Positions 1 through 5,831 are shown, numbered from the stretch's first letter. The stretch: DNA of 12,814 nucleotides from an uncultured Ruminococcus sp. (GCA_900545125.1 UQXS01000048.1:1-12814), one strand, 5' to 3'. Program-made: numbers and translations. Notes: generated by a model from the letters alone, not told the origin.

Positions 1-6
1 ATCTGT

Positions 7-35
7 ATTATATCATAGTCCGTTTTGAATATCAA
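7..35 (-). promoter_or_regulatory. Consensus sigma-A promoter firing out of the left edge
   Basis: On the minus strand TTGATA (30-35) is followed after 17 bp by a perfect TATAAT (7-12). It points left, out of the window, so the gene it serves is not visible. It starts inside the last codons of the broken recombinase reading frame, which suggests that the recombinase fragment joins unrelated DNA near position 55-60. Confidence 0.6.
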
Positions 36-79
36 GTTATTTCTTTAAGAATCCTAACTCTTGCATACCCGTAAATCAT
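32..79 (-). pseudogene. Serine recombinase (resolvase) N-terminal remnant
   Basis: A 15-codon minus-strand frame starts at ATG 77-79 behind a strong AAGGAGGG (87-94, 7 nt spacing) and a consensus promoter. It reads MIYGYARV and then RILKEIT and stop. MIYGYARVS is the typical opening of Tn3-type resolvases and Gram-positive serine recombinases, where the next residues contribute to the catalytic domain with its conserved Arg and Ser. After the Val codon the family similarity ends at once, so only the first eight codons are left. This is a truncated gene with an intact expression signal. It could instead be a chance short peptide, but the exact motif together with promoter and ribosome binding site makes a remnant more likely. 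Confidence 0.6.
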
Positions 80-100
80 AATATATCCCTCCTTATATTT

Positions 101-129
101 ATTATACACGTTTTATTCGCAAAAGTCAA
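101..129 (-). promoter_or_regulatory. Promoter of the truncated serine recombinase
   Basis: On the minus strand TTGACT (124-129) and TATAAT (101-106) are separated by exactly 17 bp. The Shine-Dalgarno sequence and start codon of the recombinase remnant follow within 25 bp. Inverted repeats abut the -35 box, so this promoter was probably controlled by proteins bound there. Confidence 0.75.
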
Positions 130-130
130 T

Positions 131-175
131 AGTATTTTACGAATGTTTGTAAAATACTTTGATACTTTTACAAAC
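131..175. repeat. Overlapping inverted repeats, possible res or operator site
   Basis: Two perfect 10-bp inverted repeats share one arm. AGTATTTTAC (131-140) pairs with GTAAAATACT (149-158), and GTTTGTAAAA (145-154) pairs with TTTTACAAAC (166-175). The site is directly upstream of the recombinase -35 box. Serine resolvases bind inverted-repeat subsites upstream of their own gene, which serve both as recombination site and operator, so that is the favoured reading. A further copy of the 10-mer TTTTACGAAT (135-144) occurs at 1841-1850, on the other side of the IS110 insertion. Confidence 0.55.
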
Positions 176-197
176 GCTAACTTGTTTAATATTTAAG

Positions 198-216
198 ACC
201 TGCAAATAAAAGTCAA
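198..216 (-). promoter_or_regulatory. IS110 right end: -35 half of the circle-junction promoter
   Basis: Minus-strand TTGACT (211-216) lies 13 nt from the right core. In the linear element its downstream partner is only AATATT, a poor -10. When the ends are joined at the CT core, TACAAT of the left end (1803-1808) falls exactly 17 bp away. This segment also contains TTTGCAGGT (198-206), repeated in the candidate bridge RNA as a donor guide. Confidence 0.65.
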
Positions 217-254
217 GCGCTAAAGAGCTGAATTTACAAATAATTCACAATGAT

Positions 255-302
255 AAAAAAGGCATGACAAAAAGACCGCTTCATGCAAAAAAATTTTGAA
301 GC
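255..302 (-). terminator. Possible terminator with two competing hairpins after the transposase
   Basis: On the minus strand GCATGA (281-286) pairs with TCATGC (262-267) over a 13-nt loop and is followed by C and six T (255-260), a modest intrinsic terminator shape. A second stem, GCTTCA (297-302) with TGAAGC (278-283), overlaps it, so only one can form at a time. Both stems have 6 bp and are weak. Confidence 0.35.
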
Positions 303-335
303 AGCCTAATCCTGATGAGGAGATAAAGTGAGAAG

Positions 336-1538
336 TTATTGAGAATTCAAAACCTGATTTACTTTTGCATAATAGATCCTCAGAAATTTGTTTGCAGCGG
401 CGATCCTGTAAGAGTAATAATGCTTGCCTTCGGAACGTTTCTTATCGATAAACTGATACACCGGTTCATCTGCCGGTTTGTTAAGGATATACACTTCAGT
501 TATCTGAAAAAGAACTTTTCTGAGAGCAGATGATCCACGTTTGGAAATGTGCCTTGAAGTGATGTCAAGTTGTCCCGATTGATACGGCGGAGCATCCAGA
601 CCAGCGAAGGCTGTAATTGCACGCCTGTTTCTGAATCGTCGAGTATCCCCGATCTCAGCTATGAGCTGAGAACCATACACCTTGCCAACACCGTACATTG
701 CCATTACAGTTTCGTATTCCGGAAGTGAAGAAGCAATTCTGTCCATTTCTTTTCGAATAGAAGACGCAGTTTCCAGAATGGCGTTAAGCTGCATAACAGA
801 GTGAGTAACAAGTAATTTCACGCTGTCATTCAGCGGTAGAACAGCGATAATTGACTTTGCGAAAGCATGTATTTCTTCTGCTTTTGAATCAGAATAGTTG
901 TATTTGTTTTTCTTACACCAGCTTTTGTATTTTGTCTTGAAAACAGATAAATAAAGTTCGGCAATACAGTCTTTATGAGGAAAAGCATTTAAAAAATCCA
1001 CCCACTTCTCGTGTCCGTCAGACTGCCTTTCCGGTGATGTAAAGAGTTTATTAATACCCGGAAATACGGAATCGGTCAGCGAGATAAGATTGTTTTTCAT
1101 CATGGTCTGAATTTTATTGGATTGATTATACTGCCTGTTGAGCATCTTTAATGTTTTACGCTGTTCATCGGCAGGAACATATTCTTCAAGTTCAGTCCAG
1201 CGGTCAAGAGCATAGTAGGCAAGCTTCAAAGCGTCTTTCTTGTCCGTCTTGACCTTTCTTAAAGAGTTTCCGCCATAGTCATGAACTAAGAGGGCATTGA
1301 CTACGGAAACAAATATACCGTTGTTATGGAGATATTGTGCTATTGGTTCAAAATATGTACCGGTGTACTCCATAACAACCTTTGATTCACCCGGCAATGA
1401 TCGTATAAGCGCAACAAGGCGGTTCAGGTCATTGTCGTTATGAATAACATCAAAAGGTGAAGCCATCACTTCTCCGAATGGTCTGAGTACTGCAACAGTG
1501 CTTTTGCCTTTGGAAACATCGATACCTACTGCGTTCAT
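336..1538 (-). CDS. tnp: IS110-family DEDD transposase (bridge-RNA-guided recombinase)
   Basis: This 400-residue recombinase moves the IS by RNA-guided strand exchange between element ends and target. The N-terminal RuvC-like domain shows the DEDD set at D7 (GIDVSK), E57 (VMEYTG), D99 and D102 (TDKKDA), with spacing as in known family members. A central helical region follows at about 110-270. The C-terminal Tnp_20 domain has MYGVGKVYGSQLIAEIGD at about 281-298 and the nucleophile serine S321 in AFAGLDAPPYQSG. All catalytic residues are present and the frame is intact, so the protein is probably functional. The start is ATG 1536-1538 with AGGAGTG (1546-1552) 7 nt upstream. The long structured leader upstream places it in the IS110 group rather than the IS1111 group, whose RNA lies downstream. 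Confidence 0.95.
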   Translation of the reverse strand: MNAVGIDVSKGKSTVAVLRPFGEVMASPFDVIHNDNDLNRLVALIRSLPGESKVVMEYTGTYFEPIAQYLHNNGIFVSVVNALLVHDYGGNSLRKVKTDKKDALKLAYYALDRWTELEEYVPADEQRKTLKMLNRQYNQSNKIQTMMKNNLISLTDSVFPGINKLFTSPERQSDGHEKWVDFLNAFPHKDCIAELYLSVFKTKYKSWCKKNKYNYSDSKAEEIHAFAKSIIAVLPLNDSVKLLVTHSVMQLNAILETASSIRKEMDRIASSLPEYETVMAMYGVGKVYGSQLIAEIGDTRRFRNRRAITAFAGLDAPPYQSGQLDITSRHISKRGSSALRKVLFQITEVYILNKPADEPVYQFIDKKRSEGKHYYSYRIAAANKFLRIYYAKVNQVLNSQ

Positions 1539-1589
1539 TAAACATCACTCCTGTTTGAATTTGTAATCGGATACCACGCTTTTTCTCAT

Positions 1590-1796
1590 TACCTATTCAA
1601 TCTGTTGTGTGACACGAACGCACCAATATGGTGGCTCAACCTGCAAAAACGAACACTGCAATGAAAGCATGGATGACAGTCTTAAATACGGGCGCTTTGT
1701 CCCAAGGAGGTGAGCGTCATTCCAATCACTGCTTTCATTGTAGCTCAGAAATGAGTGCGTGTAAACCATGGCTGGCACGTCATGGTTTTACCGACT
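1590..1796 (-). ncRNA. Candidate bridge (seek) RNA of the IS110 element
   Basis: This structured leader upstream of the transposase shows a 5' hairpin AAACCATG/CATGGTTT (1763-1788). A perfect 11-bp stem follows, 1730-1740 with 1659-1669, continued by a bulged stem GTCATTCC/GGATGAC (1716-1723 with 1671-1677). Its loop holds two guide-like strands: minus ACCTCCT (1705-1711) resembles the left flank ATCTCCT, and TATTTAAG (1681-1688) pairs with the right flank CTTAAATA. A second segment has TTTGCAGGT (1639-1647), identical to the element's right end, a small hairpin at 1621-1633, and AACAG (1602-1606), which can pair with CTGTT at the left end. This is the layout known for IS621-type bridge RNAs. 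The 5' end (about 1796) is inferred from the junction -10 box; the 3' end is a guess. Confidence 0.75.
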
Positions 1797-1802
1797 ATTT
1801 AT

Positions 1803-1812
1803 ATTGTAACAG
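1803..1812 (-). promoter_or_regulatory. IS110 left end: -10 half of the circle-junction promoter
   Basis: Minus-strand core CT (1811-1812) is followed by GT and then TACAAT (1803-1808). In the inserted state no good -35 exists 17 bp upstream (ATCAAA at 1826-1831), so the promoter should be weak until the ends are joined. Confidence 0.6.
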
Positions 1813-2104
1813 GAGATTTGTTATGTTTGATATTCTCTGCTTTTACGAATACTTTTATCAGCAAATTGATATACAGTCTCAATCATATAAATACAACGGT
1901 TGCAAGGTGATTTCTTGAATGCAGTGTGATAAACTTTGAGTGAAGTCAATTCGACAACTATTATACATAGATGCTTTTTAAGTAGTTTAAATATCACTAA
2001 CCGCATTATTTCGTGTGACAATTCATGTGACATTCATTCGGTTTTGAATGTTTTTAATGCGTTTTCAACTGCTTTTTATGCAGTTAAAACTATAATGAAT
2101 CATG
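1813..2104. other. Gene-free flank between IS110 and tRNA-Trp
   Basis: About 290 bp without a convincing gene. It contains the repeat TTTTACGAAT (1841-1850) shared with the region at 135-144; a tandem pair of GTGACA units around 2015-2032; a 6-bp inverted repeat CATTCA/TGAATG (2031-2036 and 2045-2050); and a hairpin of 11 paired bases with one bulge (2061-2072 with 2080-2090, loop of 7). Short frames here lack ribosome binding sites and family similarity. Before the IS inserted, this DNA was continuous with positions 1-195. Confidence 0.5.
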
Positions 2105-2106
2105 AA

Positions 2107-2150
2107 AAAAGCTCTGTATTTAGCACTTTTTCGCTAAATACAGAGCTTTT
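2107..2150 (-). terminator. Intrinsic terminator of tRNA-Trp
   Basis: A perfect 14-bp stem, GCTCTGTATTTAGC (2111-2124) with its complement (2133-2146), encloses an 8-nt loop. It is extended by A/T pairs that form U tracts on both strands. It lies directly 3' of the tRNA and could stop transcription from either side. Confidence 0.9.
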
Positions 2151-2155
2151 AAAAA

Positions 2156-2231
2156 TGGCAGGGGCAGAAGGACTTGAACCCTCGGCACGCGGTTTTGGAG
2201 ACCGCTGCTCTACCAACTGAGCTATACCCCT
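2156..2231 (-). tRNA. tRNA-Trp (anticodon CCA)
   Basis: A 76-nt cloverleaf. The acceptor arm AGGGGTA pairs with TGCCCCT (one G-T pair), followed by discriminator G and an encoded CCA end (2156-2158). The D arm has AGCTCAGTTGGTAGAGC. The anticodon stem GCGGT/ACCGC encloses loop CTCCAAA with anticodon CCA. The T arm contains GGTTCAAGTCC. It has its own consensus promoter and a strong terminator, so it is a single-gene unit. Confidence 0.97.
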
Positions 2232-2253
2232 ATGTTATCACTCAACGATAATA

Positions 2254-2282
2254 ATTATATCATAAGTGCATCATATTGTCAA
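2254..2282 (-). promoter_or_regulatory. tRNA-Trp promoter
   Basis: Fully consensus TTGACA (2277-2282) and TATAAT (2254-2259) with a 17-bp spacer on the minus strand, 22 bp before the mature tRNA 5' end. Confidence 0.9.
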
Positions 2283-2310
2283 TAGAAAAAATAAATATTT
2301 ATATTTTAAC

Positions 2311-2339
2311 TTGACATATTTTTAATTTCATGCAATAAT
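2311..2339 (+). promoter_or_regulatory. Promoter of the thioesterase gene
   Basis: TTGACA (2311-2316), 17 bp, then AATAAT (2334-2339). It is divergent from the tRNA promoter. Transcription would start near 2346, giving a leader of about 105 nt before the start codon. Confidence 0.6.
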
Positions 2340-2363
2340 TATAATTGTATTAATTCAATCTGA

Positions 2364-2430
2364 TTGCCAGTTTATTGACAGAAATAACAACTAAGACAGC
2401 ACCTGGCAAAGCCGTCAGACTTACTTGCCT
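2364..2430 (+). other. Thioesterase leader with alternative pairings
   Basis: In the untranslated leader CTGGCAA (2403-2409) can pair perfectly with TTGCCAG (2364-2370) across 32 nt, or its GGCAA part can pair with TTGCC (2425-2429) closer to the ribosome binding site. The two pairings exclude each other. No known riboswitch core was recognised. Confidence 0.3.
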
Positions 2431-2451
2431 GAAAACGAAAGGAAGATAAAA

Positions 2452-2892
2452 ATGAACATAATAAAACCATATCAGCGCAGAGTATACTACTACGAAACCG
2501 ATAAAATGGGAATCATGCATCATTCAAATTACATCCGCATTTTTGAAGAAAGCCGTGTTTCCTTCCTGATGCAGGCAGGAATGCCAATGGAAAAAATCGA
2601 GGCTCTTGGAATCCTCATACCAGTGTTATCCGCCGAATGCCGATACAGATCGCCTTTGAGATTTGATGAGGAATTCTCCGTATACCCCAGAATAACCAAA
2701 TTCAACGGCGTAACTCTTGAACTGGATTACCGCATAATCAGCCGTGAAAGCGGACTTCTTTGTGCAGAAGGACATTCTTCCCACTGCTTTACGGACACGA
2801 ATCTTAAACCTATACGGACTAAACATAAATATCCGGATGTCTATCGTGTTTTTAACGATTACAACGGATATGCGGTCATGGATCAACCGTAA
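2452..2892 (+). CDS. Acyl-CoA thioesterase, 4-HBT/YbgC hotdog family
   Basis: A 146-residue single-domain hotdog-fold protein of the 4-hydroxybenzoyl-CoA thioesterase family, which hydrolyses acyl-CoA (or acyl-ACP) thioesters in the cytoplasm. The family signature is at the N-terminus: YYYETDKMGIMHHSNYIRIFEE, with the likely catalytic Asp at D17, followed by H23-H24 and Y27. Length is normal for the family. I chose ATG 2452 because AAAGGAAG (2438-2445) lies 6 nt upstream; an in-frame TTG at 2425 would add nine residues but has no ribosome binding site. The true substrate cannot be read from sequence. The 3' end overlaps the convergent comEA-like gene by 17 bp, and no terminator separates them. 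Confidence 0.88.
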   Translation: MNIIKPYQRRVYYYETDKMGIMHHSNYIRIFEESRVSFLMQAGMPMEKIEALGILIPVLSAECRYRSPLRFDEEFSVYPRITKFNGVTLELDYRIISRESGLLCAEGHSSHCFTDTNLKPIRTKHKYPDVYRVFNDYNGYAVMDQP

Positions 2893-3661
2893 CATATTGC
2901 ACTATCTCGTTCACTTGCTGCTGTTCAAGAACTTCAATGTAATAAATTTCATAGGGATGACTAAAGCCTCCGATCAACTCACGCAATTCAATGATTTTTA
3001 ATGCATATTCCTCCGTGATATAGGGAAGAAGCATAAGCATTTCAACATCTGCCGTATTCAGATTGATCGGAGCTGCCTCCTCAAGAGTCAGACCGGCATT
3101 TTCCGTTTCCTCTTCCGGAACTTCTTCCTCTTCCGGAAATTCATCCGCAGGTTCGATGTACTGTTCCGGTTCTGAAACCATTTCCGTATCATAAACCGGA
3201 TTATCTACATAAATATTCTCACGAATTTCCGAGAAAATGCTCTCCCCTATTCCGTTTACAAGCATAATTTCTTCAATATTTCTGAAATCCCCTGTTGAAT
3301 CACGATATTCAATTATTCTTTCTGCAAGAACTTCTCCGATACCCGGTAGTTTCACAAGTTCTTCCGAATCGGCTGTATTGATATTTACATACAGCGTTTC
3401 CGGAACATCTGTGATGTTATCGGTAATTGGCGCTGAAGGCACTGTTGCTGCAGTGTCACTGACTTTCGGGATTGTCCTGGTTTCCGTAGCTGCCTTTGCT
3501 GTATCAGTCTTCGATGTTGTCGCAGCAGCGTTTTCCGCAGAGTGTATAACAGTGACACACTGAGTACGATTTCTGACCGTACTCTCACTGATTAAAACGG
3601 CAGTAATAAATGCAATAAGAACGAGAACAAAAATGAAAACAGTCAGTCTGCTCTTATTCAT
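2876..3661 (-). CDS. comEA: ComEA-like membrane-anchored helix-hairpin-helix protein
   Basis: About 261 residues. An N-terminal membrane anchor (about 6-25) is followed by a Thr/Ala-rich linker. A ComEA-type helix-hairpin-helix segment lies at about 93-150 (VNINTADSEELVKLPGIGEVLAERII, then LVNGIGESIFSEI). An acidic linker rich in Glu and Pro leads to a second HhH-like segment at about 199-258 (INLNTADVEMLMLLPYITEE). ComEA binds double-stranded DNA outside the membrane during natural transformation. The second segment keeps the INLNTAD start but lacks the G-I-G hairpin, so its DNA binding is doubtful. Most ComEA proteins have one SLBB domain plus one HhH region; no SLBB is evident here. ATG 3661 is preferred over GTG 3673, which falls where the ribosome binding site should be; the site itself is weak. 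No comEC is in view. Confidence 0.8.
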   Translation of the reverse strand: MNKSRLTVFIFVLVLIAFITAVLISESTVRNRTQCVTVIHSAENAAATTSKTDTAKAATETRTIPKVSDTAATVPSAPITDNITDVPETLYVNINTADSEELVKLPGIGEVLAERIIEYRDSTGDFRNIEEIMLVNGIGESIFSEIRENIYVDNPVYDTEMVSEPEQYIEPADEFPEEEEVPEEETENAGLTLEEAAPINLNTADVEMLMLLPYITEEYALKIIELRELIGGFSHPYEIYYIEVLEQQQVNEIVQYVTVDP

Positions 3662-3722
3662 AACTGCTATCACTCTTTTCGTAAAAAATGGAAAAATATG
3701 GAAAAATATGTCCTTTTAACGA

Positions 3723-3751
3723 ATTATAGCACATTTATTGTCACGTGTCAA
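3723..3751 (-). promoter_or_regulatory. Promoter of the comEA-like gene
   Basis: Minus-strand TTGACA (3746-3751), 17 bp, TATAAT (3723-3728): full consensus. The leader carries a 10-bp tandem repeat, GAAAAATATG at 3691-3700 and 3701-3710 (plus-strand reading). Confidence 0.85.
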
Positions 3752-3797
3752 GTATCAGACAGCCGTTCTGTAAAATGATGTATTTATGTCTCAGCCA

Positions 3798-3826
3798 TTG
3801 ACATTTCAGAATATATGGTCTATAAT
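3798..3826 (+). promoter_or_regulatory. Promoter of the Y-polymerase/YolD operon
   Basis: TTGACA (3798-3803), 17 bp, TATAAT (3821-3826), full consensus and divergent from the comEA-like promoter. The -10 box lies in an imperfect palindrome, ATATGG (3813-3818) and CCATAT (3836-3841), that could be an operator. I saw no Gram-positive LexA box (GAACNNNNGTTC) here. Confidence 0.8.
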
Positions 3827-3861
3827 TTTATTATACCATATCAAAGAACGGAGAGCTGCAA

Positions 3862-5385
3862 ATGAAAGAACACACATATATTGCAATAGATCTCAAATCG
3901 TTCTACGCTTCCGCAGAATGTGTTGAACGTGGGCGGAATCCTCTGACGACTAATCTTGTTGTTGCTGATTCCAACCGCACCGAAAAAACCATATGCCTTG
4001 CAGTCTCACCGTCTCTCAAATCTTTTGGTATTCCCGGCAGAGCAAGACTTTTTGAAGTAATACAGAAAGTTGAATATGTAAATACATTGCGCCTGAAAGA
4101 ATACAGAAATATTTCCGGCAATCGGCGTGCGGAATTTATTGGAAAAACAGATGATTCCGATATTCTGCACAATAATCCCGGCATGGCAGCGGATTTCATT
4201 ATTGCGCCCCCTCAGATGGCGCATTATATGGAGATAAGTACACAAATATACGAACTTTACCTGAAATATGCTGCTCCCGAAGATATACACGTATACTCCA
4301 TTGATGAGGTATTCATCGACGCTACATCTTATCTTCCCACATACGGAATGACTGCTCATGAATTCACAATGACAATAATCCGTGACATTCTCGCATCTAC
4401 CGGCATAACTGCCACTGCCGGAATAGGTACAAATATGTATCTATGCAAGATTGCCATGGATATCGTAGCCAAACGTATGCCTGCTGATGAGGACGGCGTG
4501 CGCATAGCCGAACTTGACGAAATGTCCTACCGGCGTATTCTGTGGGATCACCGTCCCCTTACCGACTTCTGGCGTGTGGGAAGAGGCTATTCGGAAAAGC
4601 TGGAATCCGCCGGTCTTTTCACAATGGGGGATATTGCCCGTTTTTCTCTTGAATCCGAGGACTACCTCTACAAACTGTTCGGCATCAATGCGGAGCTTCT
4701 CATAGATCACGCATGGGGCTGGGAGCCCTGCACTATCGCTGACATAAAAAACTATTCTCCGGAGAATAACAGCATCAGTTCCGGACAGGTCATGCAGCAG
4801 CCGTGCGATTACGTCCATACCGAACTTATTGTCCGTGAAATGGCAGATCTGCTCGTCCTCGACCTTGTCGACAAAGGTCTGGTGACAAACCAGATAGTAC
4901 TTACTGTAGGATACGATACATCTAATCTGAAAAACAAAGAAATAATGGATAAATTCAACGGGAAAATCTCTGCCGACCGCTACGGCAGAAAAATTCCGAA
5001 ACACGCTCACGGCTCAATAAATCTGGATTCCTACACTTCATCAACACGGCTTATTACAGATGCCGCATTGAAGCTGTACAAGCGTATCATGAATAGAAAT
5101 CTTCTGACACGGCGGATCTGCATTGTTGCAAATCACGTTATAAGCGAAAGGAACATTCCGGAAAACGAACATTATGAGCAGCTTGACTTTTTTACGGATC
5201 ACGAAGCAGCTGAACTCCAACGCCAAAAGGAAAAAGAAGTTCTGGAGCGTGAAAAGCGCAGACAGCAGGCGATTCTGGATATAAAGAAAAAATATGGAAA
5301 AAACGCAATCGTCAAGGGAATGAATCTTCAGGAGGGGGCTACAGCCATCGAACGCAACAGACAGATAGGAGGTCATAAGGCATGA
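3862..5385 (+). CDS. Y-family DNA polymerase, UmuC/UvrX-like
   Basis: A 507-residue translesion polymerase that inserts nucleotides opposite damaged bases. The palm has catalytic D10 (IAIDLKSFYAS, with the steric-gate aromatic pair F14-Y15) and D148-E149 (VYSIDEVFID). The thumb-side helix-hairpin-helix is at about 235-260 (DFWRVGRGYSEKLESAG), and a little-finger domain follows to about 425. A beta-clamp binding motif, QLDFF, is at 440-444. The C-terminal tail, charged and helical, ends in a stretch (KKYGKNAIVKGMNLQEGATA, then RNRQIGGHKA) typical of Firmicutes UmuC-like polymerases. Length and all active-site residues are normal. Start ATG 3862 has GGAG 8 nt upstream. It is translationally coupled to the next gene by an ATGA overlap. 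Confidence 0.95.
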   Translation: MKEHTYIAIDLKSFYASAECVERGRNPLTTNLVVADSNRTEKTICLAVSPSLKSFGIPGRARLFEVIQKVEYVNTLRLKEYRNISGNRRAEFIGKTDDSDILHNNPGMAADFIIAPPQMAHYMEISTQIYELYLKYAAPEDIHVYSIDEVFIDATSYLPTYGMTAHEFTMTIIRDILASTGITATAGIGTNMYLCKIAMDIVAKRMPADEDGVRIAELDEMSYRRILWDHRPLTDFWRVGRGYSEKLESAGLFTMGDIARFSLESEDYLYKLFGINAELLIDHAWGWEPCTIADIKNYSPENNSISSGQVMQQPCDYVHTELIVREMADLLVLDLVDKGLVTNQIVLTVGYDTSNLKNKEIMDKFNGKISADRYGRKIPKHAHGSINLDSYTSSTRLITDAALKLYKRIMNRNLLTRRICIVANHVISERNIPENEHYEQLDFFTDHEAAELQRQKEKEVLEREKRRQQAILDIKKKYGKNAIVKGMNLQEGATAIERNRQIGGHKA

Positions 5386-5831
5386 CTGACATCCGGAACA
5401 AGTATGACGATATTATTGATATGCCCCATCACGTTTCAGAGACACATCCTCAAATGTCACGTCATGACAGAGCTGCGCAGTTTTCACCTTTTGCGGCGCT
5501 TACAGGTTACGAGGATGCGGTTGAAGAAGCCGGACGTCTTACAAACCGACGCATTGTTCCGGATGAGGAAAAAGCAGCCCTGCTTGACCGCACTATGATG
5601 GAGATACTGGAAAATATAAGCTTTCATCCGCTTATCCATGCCGTATATTTTATTCCGGATACCAGAAAATCCGGCGGCAGATATGCAGAATATACCGGGT
5701 GTATAAGAACGTTCAATGAATATGATAAAATCCTTATCTTTGAAGACGGAACAAAAATCGCCGTATCCGATATATATGACATTGAAATAAGGCAAAAAAA
5801 TTGCAAAAGTTTGAAAAAACAGTTGAAGTAA
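5382..5831 (+). CDS. YolD-like protein
   Basis: 149 residues. The N-terminal half carries the YolD-like signature: KYDDIIDMPHHVSETHPQMS, then RHDRAAQFSPFAALTGYEDA. The C-terminal half is a small beta-rich region ending in a basic Lys-rich tail. YolD-family proteins are encoded next to UvrX/UmuC-type Y-polymerases in Firmicutes and their mobile elements and are thought to act as their accessory subunits, in the role UmuD plays in enteric bacteria; the mechanism is not established. The start overlaps the polymerase stop (ATGA), and AGGAGGT (5367-5373) lies 8 nt upstream within the polymerase gene. No clear hairpin terminator follows, so transcription may continue into the surface operon. Confidence 0.88.
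   Translation: MTDIRNKYDDIIDMPHHVSETHPQMSRHDRAAQFSPFAALTGYEDAVEEAGRLTNRRIVPDEEKAALLDRTMMEILENISFHPLIHAVYFIPDTRKSGGRYAEYTGCIRTFNEYDKILIFEDGTKIAVSDIYDIEIRQKNCKSLKKQLK

Larger units (their letters stand above)
196..1812 (-). mobile_element. Complete IS110-family insertion sequence, CT core at both ends
   Basis: The element consists of a long non-coding left end (about 1539-1812), the recombinase gene and a right end of about 140 bp. I place the boundaries at CT dinucleotides (minus strand) at 1811-1812 and 196-197. Three independent observations support this. The candidate bridge RNA contains a sequence pairing with CTTAAATA at the right flank. It also contains TTTGCAGGT, which is identical to the right end just inside the core. 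Circularising at these cores creates TTGACT-17-TACAAT. There are no terminal inverted repeats or target duplications, as is usual for IS110. Total length is about 1.6 kb. The boundaries could be off by a few bases, because the left end reads CTCCTG with a second CT nearby. Confidence 0.8.

Noticed and set aside
1628..1918. 96-codon plus-strand frame (and a 61-codon minus frame at 1593-1778) next to the IS110 gene
   Set aside because: They lie in the IS left end, where base pairing and guide matches explain the sequence. They have no ribosome binding site and no recognisable protein.
1821..2033. 70-codon minus-strand frame ending in a charged tail, considered as an integrase C-terminus
   Set aside because: No tyrosine-recombinase motif (R-H-R-Y) and no ribosome binding site; composition is that of AT-rich non-coding DNA.
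1936..2220. 94-codon plus-strand frame
   Set aside because: It runs through the tRNA terminator and antisense through the tRNA-Trp gene; its start is not an ATG with a ribosome binding site.
2425..2451. Upstream TTG start for the thioesterase
   Set aside because: No ribosome binding site before it, and the added nine residues lie over the real Shine-Dalgarno AAAGGAAG.
3700..3861. LexA (SOS) box before the Y-polymerase
   Set aside because: No GAACNNNNGTTC-type sequence was found; only an unrelated ATATGG/CCATAT palindrome.
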